A DNA stretch of 64,000 bases, taken from Acidobacteriota bacterium (GTDB lineage: Bacteria > Acidobacteriota > Vicinamibacteria > Vicinamibacterales > UBA2999). Below the pieces are notes generated by a model. It was not told where the DNA came from, ran no database searches, and saw only the letters and a program-made list of their open reading frames with translations. Position numbers and translations under genes: made by a program. The stretch lies in the NCBI GenBank assembly GCA_030650395.1, contig JAUSDY010000074.1, positions 113,926-177,925 of the forward strand, given 5' to 3'. Positions 52,128 through 61,687 of this stretch are shown here, piece by piece (position 1 is the stretch's first letter; each line of letters opens with the position of its first letter).

Positions 52128-53027
52128 CTACGGACGGCGCGGACGGCAGGCGCCGCGCAACGGACATTGCGAGTCACCAGACTTCTTGCCGAACCCGCAA
52201 GCGTTCATCATGCCGAGATGGCAGATCGAAAAATCGAACTTCACAGGATCAAGCGGATCCAGCTTCCGTAACGATGCCGTAATGTCGGCGGCCATCTTCC
52301 AGCCGGGGCTCTTGTAACGCGTCAGCCGCAGGCACTGCCCTACCCGGATCACGTGTGTATCGAGCGGCACGATCAATTGACCGGGTCGCACCCGGCTCCA
52401 CACCCCGAGGTCGACGCGGTCGTGGCGGACCATCCATCGCAGGAACAGGTTGAGACGTTTGCACGCGCCGCCCGAGGATGGCCGCGAAAAGAAGTACGCG
52501 ACCCCCGGCTTCGGCTTCGTCCGCCCATAGACAGCCTTTTGATCGAGGGCGAGTGCGCGGGTCGACAACGACTGCAGCGCGTCCGACACATCGACGGCAT
52601 CGGGTGACAGACCCTCGGCGAAGAAGCCCTCGATCGAGCCGCTCGTCGCCATCATCTGGTGGAGCACCCACACGAGCGCGGCCATGTCGGCGCCGCGCGT
52701 CCAGCGGTGCACCAGGTGATCGAAGGCGCGCCGATCGCGCGCGGGATCGAACGCGCGCACGAACGCCGCCGGCGACGGCCCCATCACGGCCAGCATGCCC
52801 TCGATCGAATTCAGCACGCTCTGCACCCGGCCGAAGGCGAGCGCCGCCGCGATGAAGCCGGCGACTTCACGATCGGCGGGCCGCTCGTAGCGCCGGACGA
52901 TCCAGATCGGATCGGCGGCCGAGTGCTCGACGTTGAAATCAGCGTAAAGTGTGTCGAGCGCCGAGCGAAGGATGAAAGACTTATTCGTAATCAGTTTGCT
53001 GACCCTGTTCCTCGAGCTGGCCTGCAT
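52128..53027 (-). CDS. TIGR02757 (DUF2400) family protein
   Basis: Up to 299 residues. LDTLYADFNVEHSAADPIWIVRRYERPADREVAGFIAAALAFGRV at the start and a C-terminal four-Cys motif (SICHLGMMNACGFGKKSGDSQCPLRGACRP) identify the family, which has the helix-hairpin-helix architecture of DNA glycosylases with a possible Fe-S cluster. The ATG at 53027 overlaps the start of the divergent gene by 56 bp. Conserved sequence begins only at about residue 20, and no ATG, GTG or TTG lies in between, so the start is uncertain. Confidence 0.75.
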   Translation of the reverse strand: MQASSRNRVSKLITNKSFILRSALDTLYADFNVEHSAADPIWIVRRYERPADREVAGFIAAALAFGRVQSVLNSIEGMLAVMGPSPAAFVRAFDPARDRRAFDHLVHRWTRGADMAALVWVLHQMMATSGSIEGFFAEGLSPDAVDVSDALQSLSTRALALDQKAVYGRTKPKPGVAYFFSRPSSGGACKRLNLFLRWMVRHDRVDLGVWSRVRPGQLIVPLDTHVIRVGQCLRLTRYKSPGWKMAADITASLRKLDPLDPVKFDFSICHLGMMNACGFGKKSGDSQCPLRGACRPRRP

Positions 53028-55203
53028 TCGCTGGTTTCCCAGTCACGTCCTCTTTCTCACATTCTTTACCAATACCGTCTTGCTGGCGTGCATGTTAGGC
53101 ATCTCGGTGGGTTGCCTGGCCGCCAACCGTAAACAGAACTTTCTCGCGTGGACGCCGTTCGTGCTGATCGCCGGCCTGGGCAGCGCTCATCTCGTGGAGT
53201 GGCAGCGGCGGCTCTCGAACAGCGTGATCGACGTCGGCAACCAGGCCTCGCCCCAGATGGTGTTCTTCGGCGTCGAGTACCAGGCGCGCGACATCTCGAG
53301 CTTCGTCATCCCGATCGAAGTGCTGTGCGGATACTTCTTCCTGATGATCGCGCTCGTCATGGTCGGGCCCGGGCAACAACTTGGCCGCTCATTGGCACGA
53401 ATACCCAATCGGCTCGAAGGCTACACCATCGACATTCTCGGCAGCCTGACCGGTGTCGCCCTGTTTGCCGCGTGCTCGTTCTTCGAGCTGTCGCCGCTCT
53501 GGTGGTTCGGCTTCGTGACCGCCGGCTTTGCGTACTTCCTGCTCCGCGCGAATCTCGCCCGCCGGCTCGCCTTCGCCGCAGCGTCAGCCGTCGTCCTCGT
53601 GCTGTCGATCCTGCCGCTGCTCATACCGTCGGGCAACGCGCGCGAGATCTGGTCGCCGTACTATCGGATCGACTACCAGCCCGACCCGAAGCTGATCACC
53701 GTCAACTTGATTGGCCACCAGCAGATGCAGTCGCACCAGTCGCCGTTTCCGGCCTACGCGCTGCCGCACTTGATCAACCGGGACGCCGGCCAGAAACCCT
53801 TCGAAGACGTGCTGATCATCGGCGCCGGCTCGGGCAACGACGTCAGCCGCGCGCTGGCGTGGGGCGCCAGACATGTCGATGCGGTGGAAATCGATCCGGT
53901 CATTCAGCGCCTCGGCAAGCAGGACCACCCCGACCACCCCTACGATGACCCGCGCGTGTCGGTGCATCTCAACGACGGCCGCAACTTTCTCAGGAAGAGC
54001 ACCAGGCAATACGACCTGATCGTCTACGCGCTGGTCGATTCGCTCGTGCTGCACAGCAGCCACAGCAACATCCGGCTCGAAAGCTATCTCTTCACCAGGC
54101 AGGCCATGGACGACGTGCGGATGCGGTTGAAGCCGAACGGCGTGTTCGTCATGTACAACTACTTCCGCCAGGGCTGGATCGTGTCGCGCCTGCAGAACGC
54201 CGTGCGGGCCGCCTTCGGCGCAGACGCGCTGGTGCTGAACCTGCCGAGCCGCAACACGCTCGGACCCGACGAGAGCCTCGGCGGCGATTTCACGATGCTG
54301 ATTGCCGGCGCCAACGGAGCGATTCGCGAAGCCTTCGATCAAGAACCCGAGTACTGGCTGCGCGGCGGGCGGCAGCTCGATTCGCAAACCTTGAACGGTT
54401 TTCGCTATCCGTTGCCCGAAGAACGAGCGGCGTGGCGCGCCATACCTCCCGAACAGCGACCGGCCGGTGAGTGGCAACAGTTCCGCCCGACGAGGGTGAC
54501 CGTCGGGAGAGAGACGCTGCGGCTGGCCACGGATGACTGGCCGATGCTGTACCTGCGCGAGCCCTCTATCCCGGGCCTGAGCCTGCGAGGCGGCGGGGTC
54601 ATGGCCGCGATCGCGCTGTTCCTACTCCTGCCGTTCTTGCGTCGAAGCGCAGCGGCGGTCGGCGCCAGCGACAGCACCGGTGCGCTGGTGCAAATGTTCT
54701 TCCTCGGCGCGGGCTTCATGCTGGTCGAAACCAAGGCCGTGGTGCACATGGCGCTGCTCTTCGGCGGCACGTGGATCGTGAACTCGGTGGTGATCTTCGC
54801 GGTGCTGGTGATGATCCTCATCGCCAACCTGTTCGTGTTCGCGGTGACACCAGTGCGGCTCGGGCCGTATTACGCGGGACTTTTCCTCTCGCTGACGATC
54901 AGCGCGCTGGTACCGATGGAGTACTTCCTCGGCATGGAGCGAGCGGTGCAGATCGCAGGGGCATCGGCGCTGGCGTTTGTGCCGATCCTGTTCGCCGGGG
55001 TGATCTTCGCGGTGTCGTTCTCGCGGGTGGCAGAAGCGGACCGCGCGTTCGGGTTCAACATCGCCGGCGCGATGGTCGGCGGGCTGGCCGAGTACAGCTC
55101 GATGGTGTTGGGATTCAGATACTTGCTGTTCGTGGCGATCGGACTCTATGCGGCTTCGCTCGTCGGAATGCTGTACGCGGAAACACGTCGAGAACTGCTG
55201 TAA
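52972..55203 (+). CDS. Membrane-bound spermidine-synthase-like protein, paralog
   Basis: 743 residues from the ATG at 52972 (MKDLFVISLLTLFLELACIRW); the ORF-track start seven codons earlier is possible. Same architecture as 39601-41781: N-terminal helices, a Rossmann domain (VLIIGAGSGNDVSRALAWG, HVDAVEIDPVIQRLGKQDHP, VHLNDGRNFLRKSTRQYDLIVYALVDS) and C-terminal helices (FLGAGFMLVETKAVVHMALLFGG). No REP insertions are present here, so comparison with the other copy shows where the repeats were added. Confidence 0.82.
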   Translation: MKDLFVISLLTLFLELACIRWFPSHVLFLTFFTNTVLLACMLGISVGCLAANRKQNFLAWTPFVLIAGLGSAHLVEWQRRLSNSVIDVGNQASPQMVFFGVEYQARDISSFVIPIEVLCGYFFLMIALVMVGPGQQLGRSLARIPNRLEGYTIDILGSLTGVALFAACSFFELSPLWWFGFVTAGFAYFLLRANLARRLAFAAASAVVLVLSILPLLIPSGNAREIWSPYYRIDYQPDPKLITVNLIGHQQMQSHQSPFPAYALPHLINRDAGQKPFEDVLIIGAGSGNDVSRALAWGARHVDAVEIDPVIQRLGKQDHPDHPYDDPRVSVHLNDGRNFLRKSTRQYDLIVYALVDSLVLHSSHSNIRLESYLFTRQAMDDVRMRLKPNGVFVMYNYFRQGWIVSRLQNAVRAAFGADALVLNLPSRNTLGPDESLGGDFTMLIAGANGAIREAFDQEPEYWLRGGRQLDSQTLNGFRYPLPEERAAWRAIPPEQRPAGEWQQFRPTRVTVGRETLRLATDDWPMLYLREPSIPGLSLRGGGVMAAIALFLLLPFLRRSAAAVGASDSTGALVQMFFLGAGFMLVETKAVVHMALLFGGTWIVNSVVIFAVLVMILIANLFVFAVTPVRLGPYYAGLFLSLTISALVPMEYFLGMERAVQIAGASALAFVPILFAGVIFAVSFSRVAEADRAFGFNIAGAMVGGLAEYSSMVLGFRYLLFVAIGLYAASLVGMLYAETRRELL

Positions 55204-55252
55204 CCCGCGGCCACTGCTCCGGCGACACCGCCATGACTGTTTAGGCCTAATC

Positions 55253-55893
55253 TTAGAACCACAGTTCGACCGGTGTCGTGCGGCCGCTGCCTTGTGTGAG
55301 CACGGTTTCGCGCGCCACAATCGATCCGGCCTGCGGGTTGCTGCGTTTGATCACCTGAATGTGGTGCAGTCCCATGGGCACGACATCGAACACGAACGGC
55401 GAGACCGCATCACTGAGCGAGGTCTCGGTGCCGCCATTCGAGTAGTAGAGCGTCACGTCGTAGCCGGCCGGGTCGACGACCGTCTTGTTCGACACGATCG
55501 TCTTCACCGTGACAATCACGCGGCCGGTGATGAGCGGCGGCGATGGCGGATACACCACGTCGTCGGCTGTGCCGGCGGCGCCATCCGGCCCGGCGCTGCG
55601 GACCTGTCCCGTCGACGCGCCCGTATACGCCCGTCCAAATTCATCGGACAGGTAATCGGTCTGGGATCGGCCGACGTTGACATACGGGCCTCTCCACCCC
55701 ATGCCCACCTGGCCCTGCGTATTGGTGGTGTAGAGGGGCAGACCTCCGGGTTGGACCAGAGCGGCAAAGGTATCTGGGAGGCGCCCCATGCCGGCGCCAG
55801 AGCGGTGGCCAGCACGGCGAGGACCGCAATGATGATGATCAGTTCGATCAGCGTGAAACCGCCGCGCGAGTTGCGTTGTTGCCGCTTGATCAT
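55253..55893 (-). pseudogene. GspG-like pseudopilin with internal deletion and frameshift
   Basis: The ATG at 55893 overlaps the GspF stop (ATGA) and gives a good prepilin start, RGGFTLIELIIIIAVLAVLATALAPAW. The frame then fails; a second frame from 55789 continues as MGRLPDTFAALV, GWRGPYVNVGRSQTDYLSDEFG and GPDGAAGTADDVVYPPSPP plus a beta-rich tail (VTLYYSNGGTETSLSDAVSP). Comparison with the intact paralogs on the plus strand shows that the roughly 40 residues between the hydrophobic helix and GRLPxxxxxLV are missing. It is the fourth member of the same pseudopilin family. Confidence 0.75.
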
Positions 55894-56746
55894 CGGATCC
55901 CCCTCAGCAGACCGAACATCGGCAGGTAGAAGGCGAGCGCCATCACGACAAAGACACCGGCGAGCACGACCAGCATGATCGGCCCGAACAGCGTCAACGC
56001 CTGCTTGATCGTCCGATCGACCTCGCGATCGAAATAGCGGCTCACGTTCGCGAGCGACTGGCTCATGCGGCCGGTCCGTTCGCCGAGCGCAATCATGTTG
56101 ATCACCACGGGCGGGAACTCGCCGACGCGCTGAAGCGCGCTCGACAGCGAGTCGCCGGCCATCACGCGGTCGACCGCGCGGCGGAACTGTTGCGACAAAT
56201 ACGCGTTGCCGAACAGCCGTTCCATCAGCGCGAGCGACGGCGCCACCTCGAGGCCCGCCTCGTGCAGCGTGCCGAAAAAATGCGCGAACCGCGAGAATGC
56301 CACCTTCCGCAGCAGCTCTCCGACCACCGGCAGGTGCAACAGCCATCGGTCGCTGCGAATCGCACCGGCGGGCTTCTGCCGGTACAACCGGACACCAACG
56401 ACGGTCGTGATCAGTGCGGCGATCCCGACGTCCCAATAGTTGCGAATGACGCTCGACACGACCATCAGGGCACGCGTCGGCAGCGGCAACACGACGGTAC
56501 TGCCGAGACGCTCGTAGATCTGCAGGAATTTCGGAATCGTGAAGCCGACCAGGACCACCGCGAGCGCACTCAGCACGAGCACCACGAGGATTGGATACGT
56601 CGCCGCGTCGCGGATGCGGCTGGCGAGCTCCTCCTGCCACTCGAGTTGTCGGGCCAGATCCTCGAGCGTGGCGTCGAGTTTGCCGCTGGCTTCGCCCGCC
56701 TTGACGATGTTGACGTACAGGTCGTTGAACGCCTTGGGGTGGCGCA
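55890..56746 (-). pseudogene. GspF/PulF inner-membrane platform protein, N-terminally truncated
   Basis: The frame reads RHPKAFNDLYVNIVKAGEAS, ATLEDLARQLEWQEELASRIRDAATYPILVVLVLSALAVVLVGFTIPKF, and continues to YLPMFGLLRGIR. These are the second half of the first GspF domain and the whole second domain (FSRFAHFFGTLHEAGLEVAPSL...GERTGRMSQSLANV). About 110 N-terminal residues are absent, and upstream the frame joins directly to the GspE fragment with a frame change. It overlaps the pseudopilin by ATGA. Confidence 0.75.
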
Positions 56747-57730
56747 GAGAGCGGCGCGCAGGGCCAGCTGCGCCGTTTCCGCATCGCGGATCTCGCCCAC
56801 CATGATCACGTCGGGATCCTGGCGCAGCAACGAGCGAATCGCGGCGGCGAAGGTGAACCCGGCCTTGGGCCTGATCTGCGTCTGGCGAATCGACGGCAGA
56901 TGGTATTCGACCGGATCCTCGACCGTCAGAATGTTCTTCTCGCGGGTCGCCAGATAGGCGAGCGCCGAATAGAGCGTGGTCGTTTTGCCGGCGCCGGTCG
57001 GGCCGGTCACCAGGATGATGCCGCGTGATTTCGCCAGCAGATCACGGAACGTGGCGTAGTGCGCCGGGTTGAACCCGAGCTCTTCCAGGCCGCGAATCAG
57101 CGTGTCGATGGCCAGCACGCGGATCGCCACCTTCTCACCGAACGTGGTGGGGAAGGTCGCGATTCGCAGATCGACCCGCCGTTCGCCGATCTCCTGCGTG
57201 ATGCGGCCATCCTGCGGCATGCGCTGCTCCGAGATGTCGAGGCCCGCCATCACTTTCAGACGGCTGATCAGCGCCGCGTGCAGTTCCTTGGGAAAGGTCT
57301 CCCCCGCAGTCAGCACGCCGTCGATGCGGTAGCGCAGCCGCACCAGCCGCTCCTCGGGTTCGATGTGCAGGTCGGTGGCGCCGCGCGCGATCGCGTCGTT
57401 CAGCAGCAGCTCGATCAACTTCACCACCGGCGATTCGGCGACGGCGCCGTCGGTCAGCGGCTGATCGAGTGACGCGAGGCCGGCCTGCACCAGCGCGTCG
57501 ACCTCGCCGCGATCGAGGTAGGAGCGTTTGAGCAGATTCAGGACGTCCGACCGCGTCGCGCACTCCACCTCGATGTCGCGGCCGGTGAGGCGCTGCAGCT
57601 CGTCGATCGCGATGACGTCGAAGGGGTTCGACTGGATGATGCGCAGCGCCGAGTCGGTCAGCGCCACGGGCGCGATCAGATGCTGGCGCGCAAACGCCTC
57701 CGGCACCAGCGCGATGGCATGCGGACGCGT
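56747..57730 (-). pseudogene. GspE/PulE-type secretion ATPase, truncated at both ends
   Basis: About 325 residues. N-terminal MshEN/GspE-N2-like part ALVPEAFARQHLIAPVALTD, then SSE-type core: LIELLLNDAIARGATDLHIEPEERLVRLRYRIDGVL, Walker A VTGPTGAGKTTTLYSAL, Asp box TVEDPVEYHLPSI and the Walker B region DPDVIMVGEIRDAETAQLALRAAL. It stops exactly there: the His box and C-terminal third are missing, and the start is joined to the histidine kinase fragment. Confidence 0.78.
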
Positions 57731-58065
57731 TGGTGTGTGGCTGAGGTGCGGGGAGCACGAGGGTGAATGTGGTACCCGTCGCCGGGTCGCTCGCGACCTC
57801 GATCTGCCCGCCCTGCGCGTTGATGATGTGTCTGGCAATCGCGAGCCCCAGGCCGGTGCCCCCGGCCTTGGTCGTGTAGAACGGCACAAACAGCTGTTCC
57901 CGCTGTTCAGGGGGAATATAGGAACCGGCTGGCGGACGAAGGAGACCGTCTCGGCCGCAAGGACGGCGAGATCGACGTCCTCGAGAACCGACGCCGCGGG
58001 CGATGACAAGAGCAGCAGATCCTCGACCAGTCGATTCAGCCGATCGATGGCGGTGAGCATGGCAC
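57731..58065 (-). pseudogene. Histidine kinase, two joined fragments
   Basis: Reading on the minus strand from 58065: AMLTAIDRLNRLVEDLLLLSSPAAS and VDLAVLAAETVSFV is the end of a HisKA domain. After a frame change near 57925 comes SYIPPEQREQLFVPFYTTKA, GGTGLGLAIARHIINAQGGQIEV and GTTFTLVLPA, the end of the HATPase domain. The N-box between them and everything upstream are lost. Confidence 0.7.
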
Positions 58066-59603
58066 AGTCGGCGTCCCACGCGAACGGCACGCGCGCCGTC
58101 ATCTCGTCGGCCGCCTGCCACGGGTGCAACTCGAGCTTCTGGCCGTTGCCGAACAGCACGAGACCGTAGCGTTCGTTGATGAGGCCCACGTCACCACGCT
58201 GGCGGCGCTGCTCGCGGCCGCGGACATCGGCTTCGACGGTGTAGCCCGACAGGTTCGGCGCGCCAAAAAACACCTTGGCGCGGCGGCCCACGGTTTCGTC
58301 GCGGGGACGCACCAGGACCTTGCCGACGCCTTCGACGGTTCGCTGAAAGACCTTACCGGGTGCGCCGGTCCACCACGTCGGGGGCGCCTCCGCGGCGGCC
58401 GACTCGAAGTCCCACGCCCACGGCAGCGCTTCAATCACGCGGACGCGCGCCGTGCCGCTGAGCGCGCCGACGGTGGCCTTGACCATGCCGGCCGAGGAGC
58501 CGGCCTTGGCGGCGCTGTAGGTCCCTTTGGTATCGACGGCGCCCGTCAACTGCTCGACGGTCCACTGTGCTGCGGGTTCTTCGCGAATGAAGTTGCCCTT
58601 CGCATCGAACAGGCGCGCCGTGAGCGCCACCGTCTGCCCCGGAGAAATCAGCGATTCATACGGGAACACCTGCACAAACGCAGGTGCGTCCGCCTCCGCT
58701 CGCGCAGATTCCGGCGAGCTACGGCGAGACCTCGCCGAAGCGGCCTCCGGCCGCGAAGGCGGGGCGGGTCTCCGCTTGCCGATCGCATACAGCGCCTCCA
58801 TGCTCGTCACGTAGATCCGGCCGTCGGCCACGATCGGCGATGCGACAATCGGCTCCGGCGCCTGCGCCGTGCCGAGCAGATCCTCATCCAGCACCTCCGC
58901 GCCGGTCGCCGTCGGACGCAGGATGAAAAACTTGCCGTTCTCCGTACCGACATAGAGCTTGCCGTCGGCCAGCACCGGCGAGCCCTTCTGCAACGTACCC
59001 AGCGTCTTCTCCCACAGCCGCGCGCCGGTCTTGAGGTCGAACGCGCCGACGATGGCGCTGTTGTCGAGGGTGTAGAGGCGCTCGGCGTCCGCCACCGGCG
59101 ATGCATAACTGGGGAGGAAACCGCGCGTCCGCCACTTGAAGGCATCCGGCGTGAGCACGCCGGTCCTGGTGGCGTCGACCGCCGCGATCATCCCCATTTC
59201 GGTGGTGTCCATGTTCTCTTCGCCGTGGGTGATGTAGGCCACGTTGTCGCGAAAGAGCGGGCTGTTGAGGATGGCGCGCTTGCTCACCTCGATCGACCAC
59301 AGGCGCTCGCCGGTATTCAGCTTCATCGCATGATAGGCGCCGTCGGTGCCGCCGACGATCAGGGCGCGCGTGCCGTCGATGGTGCTGACGATCGGCGTCG
59401 AGTAGTTGGTGTCGTAGTGGCGCGTCTGCGGCGATGCGATCCAGATGGTCTGCCCGGTCTTCTTGTCGAAGGCGAAGTAGCGGTTGCCCGTGCGGTTGAG
59501 ATCGCCCCAGGCCAGAATCAACGCGTTCAGGATGACCTTGTCGCCCTCGATGATCGGCGAGGTGGTGCGGCCGCCATGCCGGCCCGGCGCAGAATTGATG
59601 GTC
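58066..59603 (-). pseudogene. BamB/PQQ-like propeller protein, truncated at both ends
   Basis: About 510 residues. Blades: GDLNRTGNRYFAFDKKTGQTIWIAS, MKLNTGERLWSIEVSKRAILNSPLFRDNVAY, FDLKTGARLWEKTLGTLQKGSPVLADGKLYVGTENG, then an Ig-like domain (VTARLFDAKGNFIREEPA) and a lectin-like domain (FESAAAEAPPTWWTGAPGKV...GNGQKLELHPWQAADEM). It ends abruptly at PFAWDAD, where the expected adhesin/concanavalin fold should continue. The N-terminal signal peptide and first blades are also missing. A REP-like repeat is in frame near 58.72 kb. Confidence 0.72.
58717..58762. repeat. REP-like repeat AGCTACGGCGAGAC...GAAGGCGG
   Basis: GCGAGCTACGGCGAGACCTCGCCGAAGC followed by GGCCTCCGGCCGCGAAGGCGG. It shares the CTACGGCGAGAC core with the element at 8679. 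It gives a polar Ala/Ser/Arg-rich insert (EAASARSRRSSPESARAEAD) in the propeller protein. Confidence 0.5.
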
Positions 59604-60026
59604 ATGGCGGAATTGGAGTCGAACGCGAACGGAGAATATTCGTTTCTGGAGGTGGAGCCTGGCACCTACGTCGTGGAAATGTTCATTGACGGCCGCTACA
59701 TCGTCGCCTTGAGTAACGCGGGGGCCGTCAGCCGGAACGAAACGTTGCAGACTTCGGTTCAGTTGCAGGGACGCTGGGATCTTGCCACGCAGACCGTGGT
59801 CGTCCCTCAGAATGCCTTTGACTTCGTCGGCCTGAGCGCGGCCACCACGATGGCTGGGGCCACCATGACCGCGGCAACGACCGAGAGCATTACCCCGACC
59901 GCGCCGGGTGTCCAATTGTCGCCTTCGCAGACCTCCGTAAAGCGAGCCACAACGACAGACGGCGGTCTGCACCCCGAGATCCCCAAAACCGTTAGGCACC
60001 CTTCGCGTACGGCGTTGCGTTGTTGA
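59604..60026 (+). pseudogene. Carboxypeptidase-regulatory-like domain protein, 3' part
   Basis: Plus frame reading ANGEYSFLEVEPGTYVVEMF, IDGRYIVALSNAGAVSRNET and GRWDLATQTVVVPQNAFDFVGLSAATTMAGATMTAATTES. The xxGxYSFxxVxPGTYxVE motif is the CarboxypepD_reg-like/SdrD-B-like Ig fold, and the Ala/Thr-rich hydrophobic stretch after it is common in acidobacterial surface proteins. The beginning is missing: at about 59604 it abuts the truncated propeller on the opposite strand. Confidence 0.5.
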
Positions 60027-60052
60027 CCATTAAGAGGTCTTTATGGTATTGT
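60023..60052 (+). promoter_or_regulatory. Sigma-70-like promoter of the pseudopilin genes
   Basis: TTGACC (60023-60028), 18-bp spacer, TATTGT (60047-60052). The region is clearly more AT-rich than its surroundings. The first pseudopilin ATG is at 60098, 45 bp downstream. It would drive the four-gene pseudopilin array. Confidence 0.5.
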
Positions 60053-60097
60053 AGCTCGTTTATCAAAATCGGACAAAAAGTTGCCCTTCGTCTGGGT

Positions 60098-60790
60098 ATG
60101 ATCAGCCGGAGCCCTAAAGTGTTCTCACACAAGAACGCGCAACAGCGCCGACAACGCGGCTTCACGCTGATGGAAGTCGTCATCGTGCTCGCGGTGATCG
60201 GGGCCTTGTCGGCCGCCCTCGCGCCGATGGCCTTCAGCTATCTGGCGGACGCGAAGAAAACGCAGGCGCAGAACGACGCGAACCGCATCGCCGAAGCGAT
60301 CGGCAAGTTTCTCCAGGACGTCGCGCTCCCGCCCTACAAGAACAACACGAGCAGCACGAAAAGTCAGGTCAAACAGTCAGGCGACTTCGACTGCCTCTAC
60401 AGTCTGCTCGGGAACGACTACACGATCGCCACCGACGCGACGACGGGCGCCTCGTGGACAACCAGCGCGGGAGTCCAATGCCAGGCGGGAAGCGCGACGC
60501 GCGACACGCTCGAAAACCATCTGATCAACAATACGCCAGCCGGCGCGTCCGCCAACGCGTATGTCACCACGGGCAAGATCGCGTGGAAGGGGCCCTACCT
60601 GCCCTCGCTCCCCGCCGACCCGTGGGGCAACAAGTACGTCGTCAACATCGGCAAGTCGGACCCCGGCGCAAGCAAGGCGGTCTGGGTGATCTCCGCCGGC
60701 TCTAACGGCAACATCGAGACCGCCGCGGACGCAAGCGCCAGGTCTTCGATCGACCCAAGCGGCGACGACATCATCGCGCGTGTAAAATAG
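60098..60790 (+). CDS. Type II secretion/type IV pilus pseudopilin (GspG-like)
   Basis: 230 residues from the ATG at 60098 (the track start at 60020 lies in the promoter). Prepilin cleavage motif RG/FTLMEVVIVLAVIGALSAALAPM with Glu at mature position 5. The rest is an extended helix (AKKTQAQNDANRIAEAIGKFLQD) and a C-terminal beta region with WKGPYLPSLPADPWGNKYVVNIG, as in GspG major pseudopilins. The final loop (SDDIIARVK-like SIDPSGDDIIARV) could bind calcium. First gene of the array, 15 bp before the next. Confidence 0.82.
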   Translation: MISRSPKVFSHKNAQQRRQRGFTLMEVVIVLAVIGALSAALAPMAFSYLADAKKTQAQNDANRIAEAIGKFLQDVALPPYKNNTSSTKSQVKQSGDFDCLYSLLGNDYTIATDATTGASWTTSAGVQCQAGSATRDTLENHLINNTPAGASANAYVTTGKIAWKGPYLPSLPADPWGNKYVVNIGKSDPGASKAVWVISAGSNGNIETAADASARSSIDPSGDDIIARVK

Positions 60791-60805
60791 CGGGAGCCAC
60801 ATCGC

Positions 60806-61684
60806 ATGGAGTCCACGGGCCGCCGCGGCGCTCACGTTGCCTCGAGTGACGGTTTTGCGTTGATCGCGCTCGTCATGGTGCTCGGCGCGCTCATCGCGAT
60901 CGTCCTCGTCGTGAGCCCGCAAATCCTTCTCGGCATCACGGTGTCCAAGGAGGACGAGACACGCCGGCAGCTCGCGCTGCTCGTGCGGGCCATCGCCGGC
61001 ATTCCCGGCAACCCGGGCGGGTTCGTCAGCGACCTGGGCCGGCTGCCGAAGAGTCTCGAGGAGGTGAACAGCACGTCGGGTACGCAGACGCTCTGCGATG
61101 CCGCGTTCAATCCGAGCGCCGTCAACTACCACCGCGTCGATGGCGCGACCGAGCATCGCGGCTACGTGTCGATGGGGTGGAACGGGCCATACCTCAAGGA
61201 GATCTTCGCCGCCGGCGATTTCCTCCTTGACGCGTGGGGACAGAAGCTCCAGTACACTTGTCCGCAGACGACGAAGCCCGCGACAGACCCGACCACGAAC
61301 GGCCGGGCGCTCACGCTCCGCACCGGCCTGATCACGAGCGCGGGCGCCGACGGCGCCTTTGGCACCCAGGACGACATCCTGTCGGACACGTTCAACGACA
61401 ACGGACACATCTTCCTCACCGTGACAATCGGCCAGAGTCAGGCAACGCCGATTAGCGTCACGGTGTCGCTGTTCTATCCGCTCAACGGCGAGCAGACCAG
61501 CCTGTCGAGCGCTCCAACTACGCTCGATACCGCCGAGGGTAGCCAACAGCTCGTGGTCTTCCAATCGGTTCCTGCCGGAATTCGCTTCATCGAAATCTAC
61601 ATGGGTAACTTTAGCGAGTCGGTTCACCTTGGGTACAATGCGAACGTCGCGAACGCGGCGTCGTACATCCTGCCGATCCGTTGA
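60806..61684 (+). CDS. Pseudopilin-like protein with C-terminal beta domain (lacks Glu5)
   Basis: 292 residues. SDG/FALIALVMVLGALIAIVLVVS is a prepilin-like N-terminus but position 5 is Ala instead of Glu, as in minor tip pseudopilins. Then helix (SKEDETRRQLALLVRAIAG), the family landmark FVSDLGRLPKSLEEVN, GWNGPYLKEIF, DAWGQKLQYT and SAGADGAFGTQDDILSD (GspG-like Ca site). A C-terminal domain of about 100 residues (VTVSLFYPLNGEQTSLSSAP, FQSVPAGIRFIEIYMG) has a beta-sandwich look. Paralog of the two genes that follow. Confidence 0.75.
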   Translation: MESTGRRGAHVASSDGFALIALVMVLGALIAIVLVVSPQILLGITVSKEDETRRQLALLVRAIAGIPGNPGGFVSDLGRLPKSLEEVNSTSGTQTLCDAAFNPSAVNYHRVDGATEHRGYVSMGWNGPYLKEIFAAGDFLLDAWGQKLQYTCPQTTKPATDPTTNGRALTLRTGLITSAGADGAFGTQDDILSDTFNDNGHIFLTVTIGQSQATPISVTVSLFYPLNGEQTSLSSAPTTLDTAEGSQQLVVFQSVPAGIRFIEIYMGNFSESVHLGYNANVANAASYILPIR

Positions 61685-61687
61685 GTC

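Noticed and set aside
49710-52271. 853-aa plus-strand ORF
   Set aside because: Antisense to the Gfo/Idh gene, then an out-of-frame shadow of the MFS gene. No domain or natural composition.
56570-59665. A single 1031-aa protein combining PQQ-like propeller, kinase and GspE ATPase domains
   Set aside because: Domain boundaries are cut in mid-fold, parts of each domain are missing, and neighbouring pieces change frame. It is a chance read-through of joined fragments.
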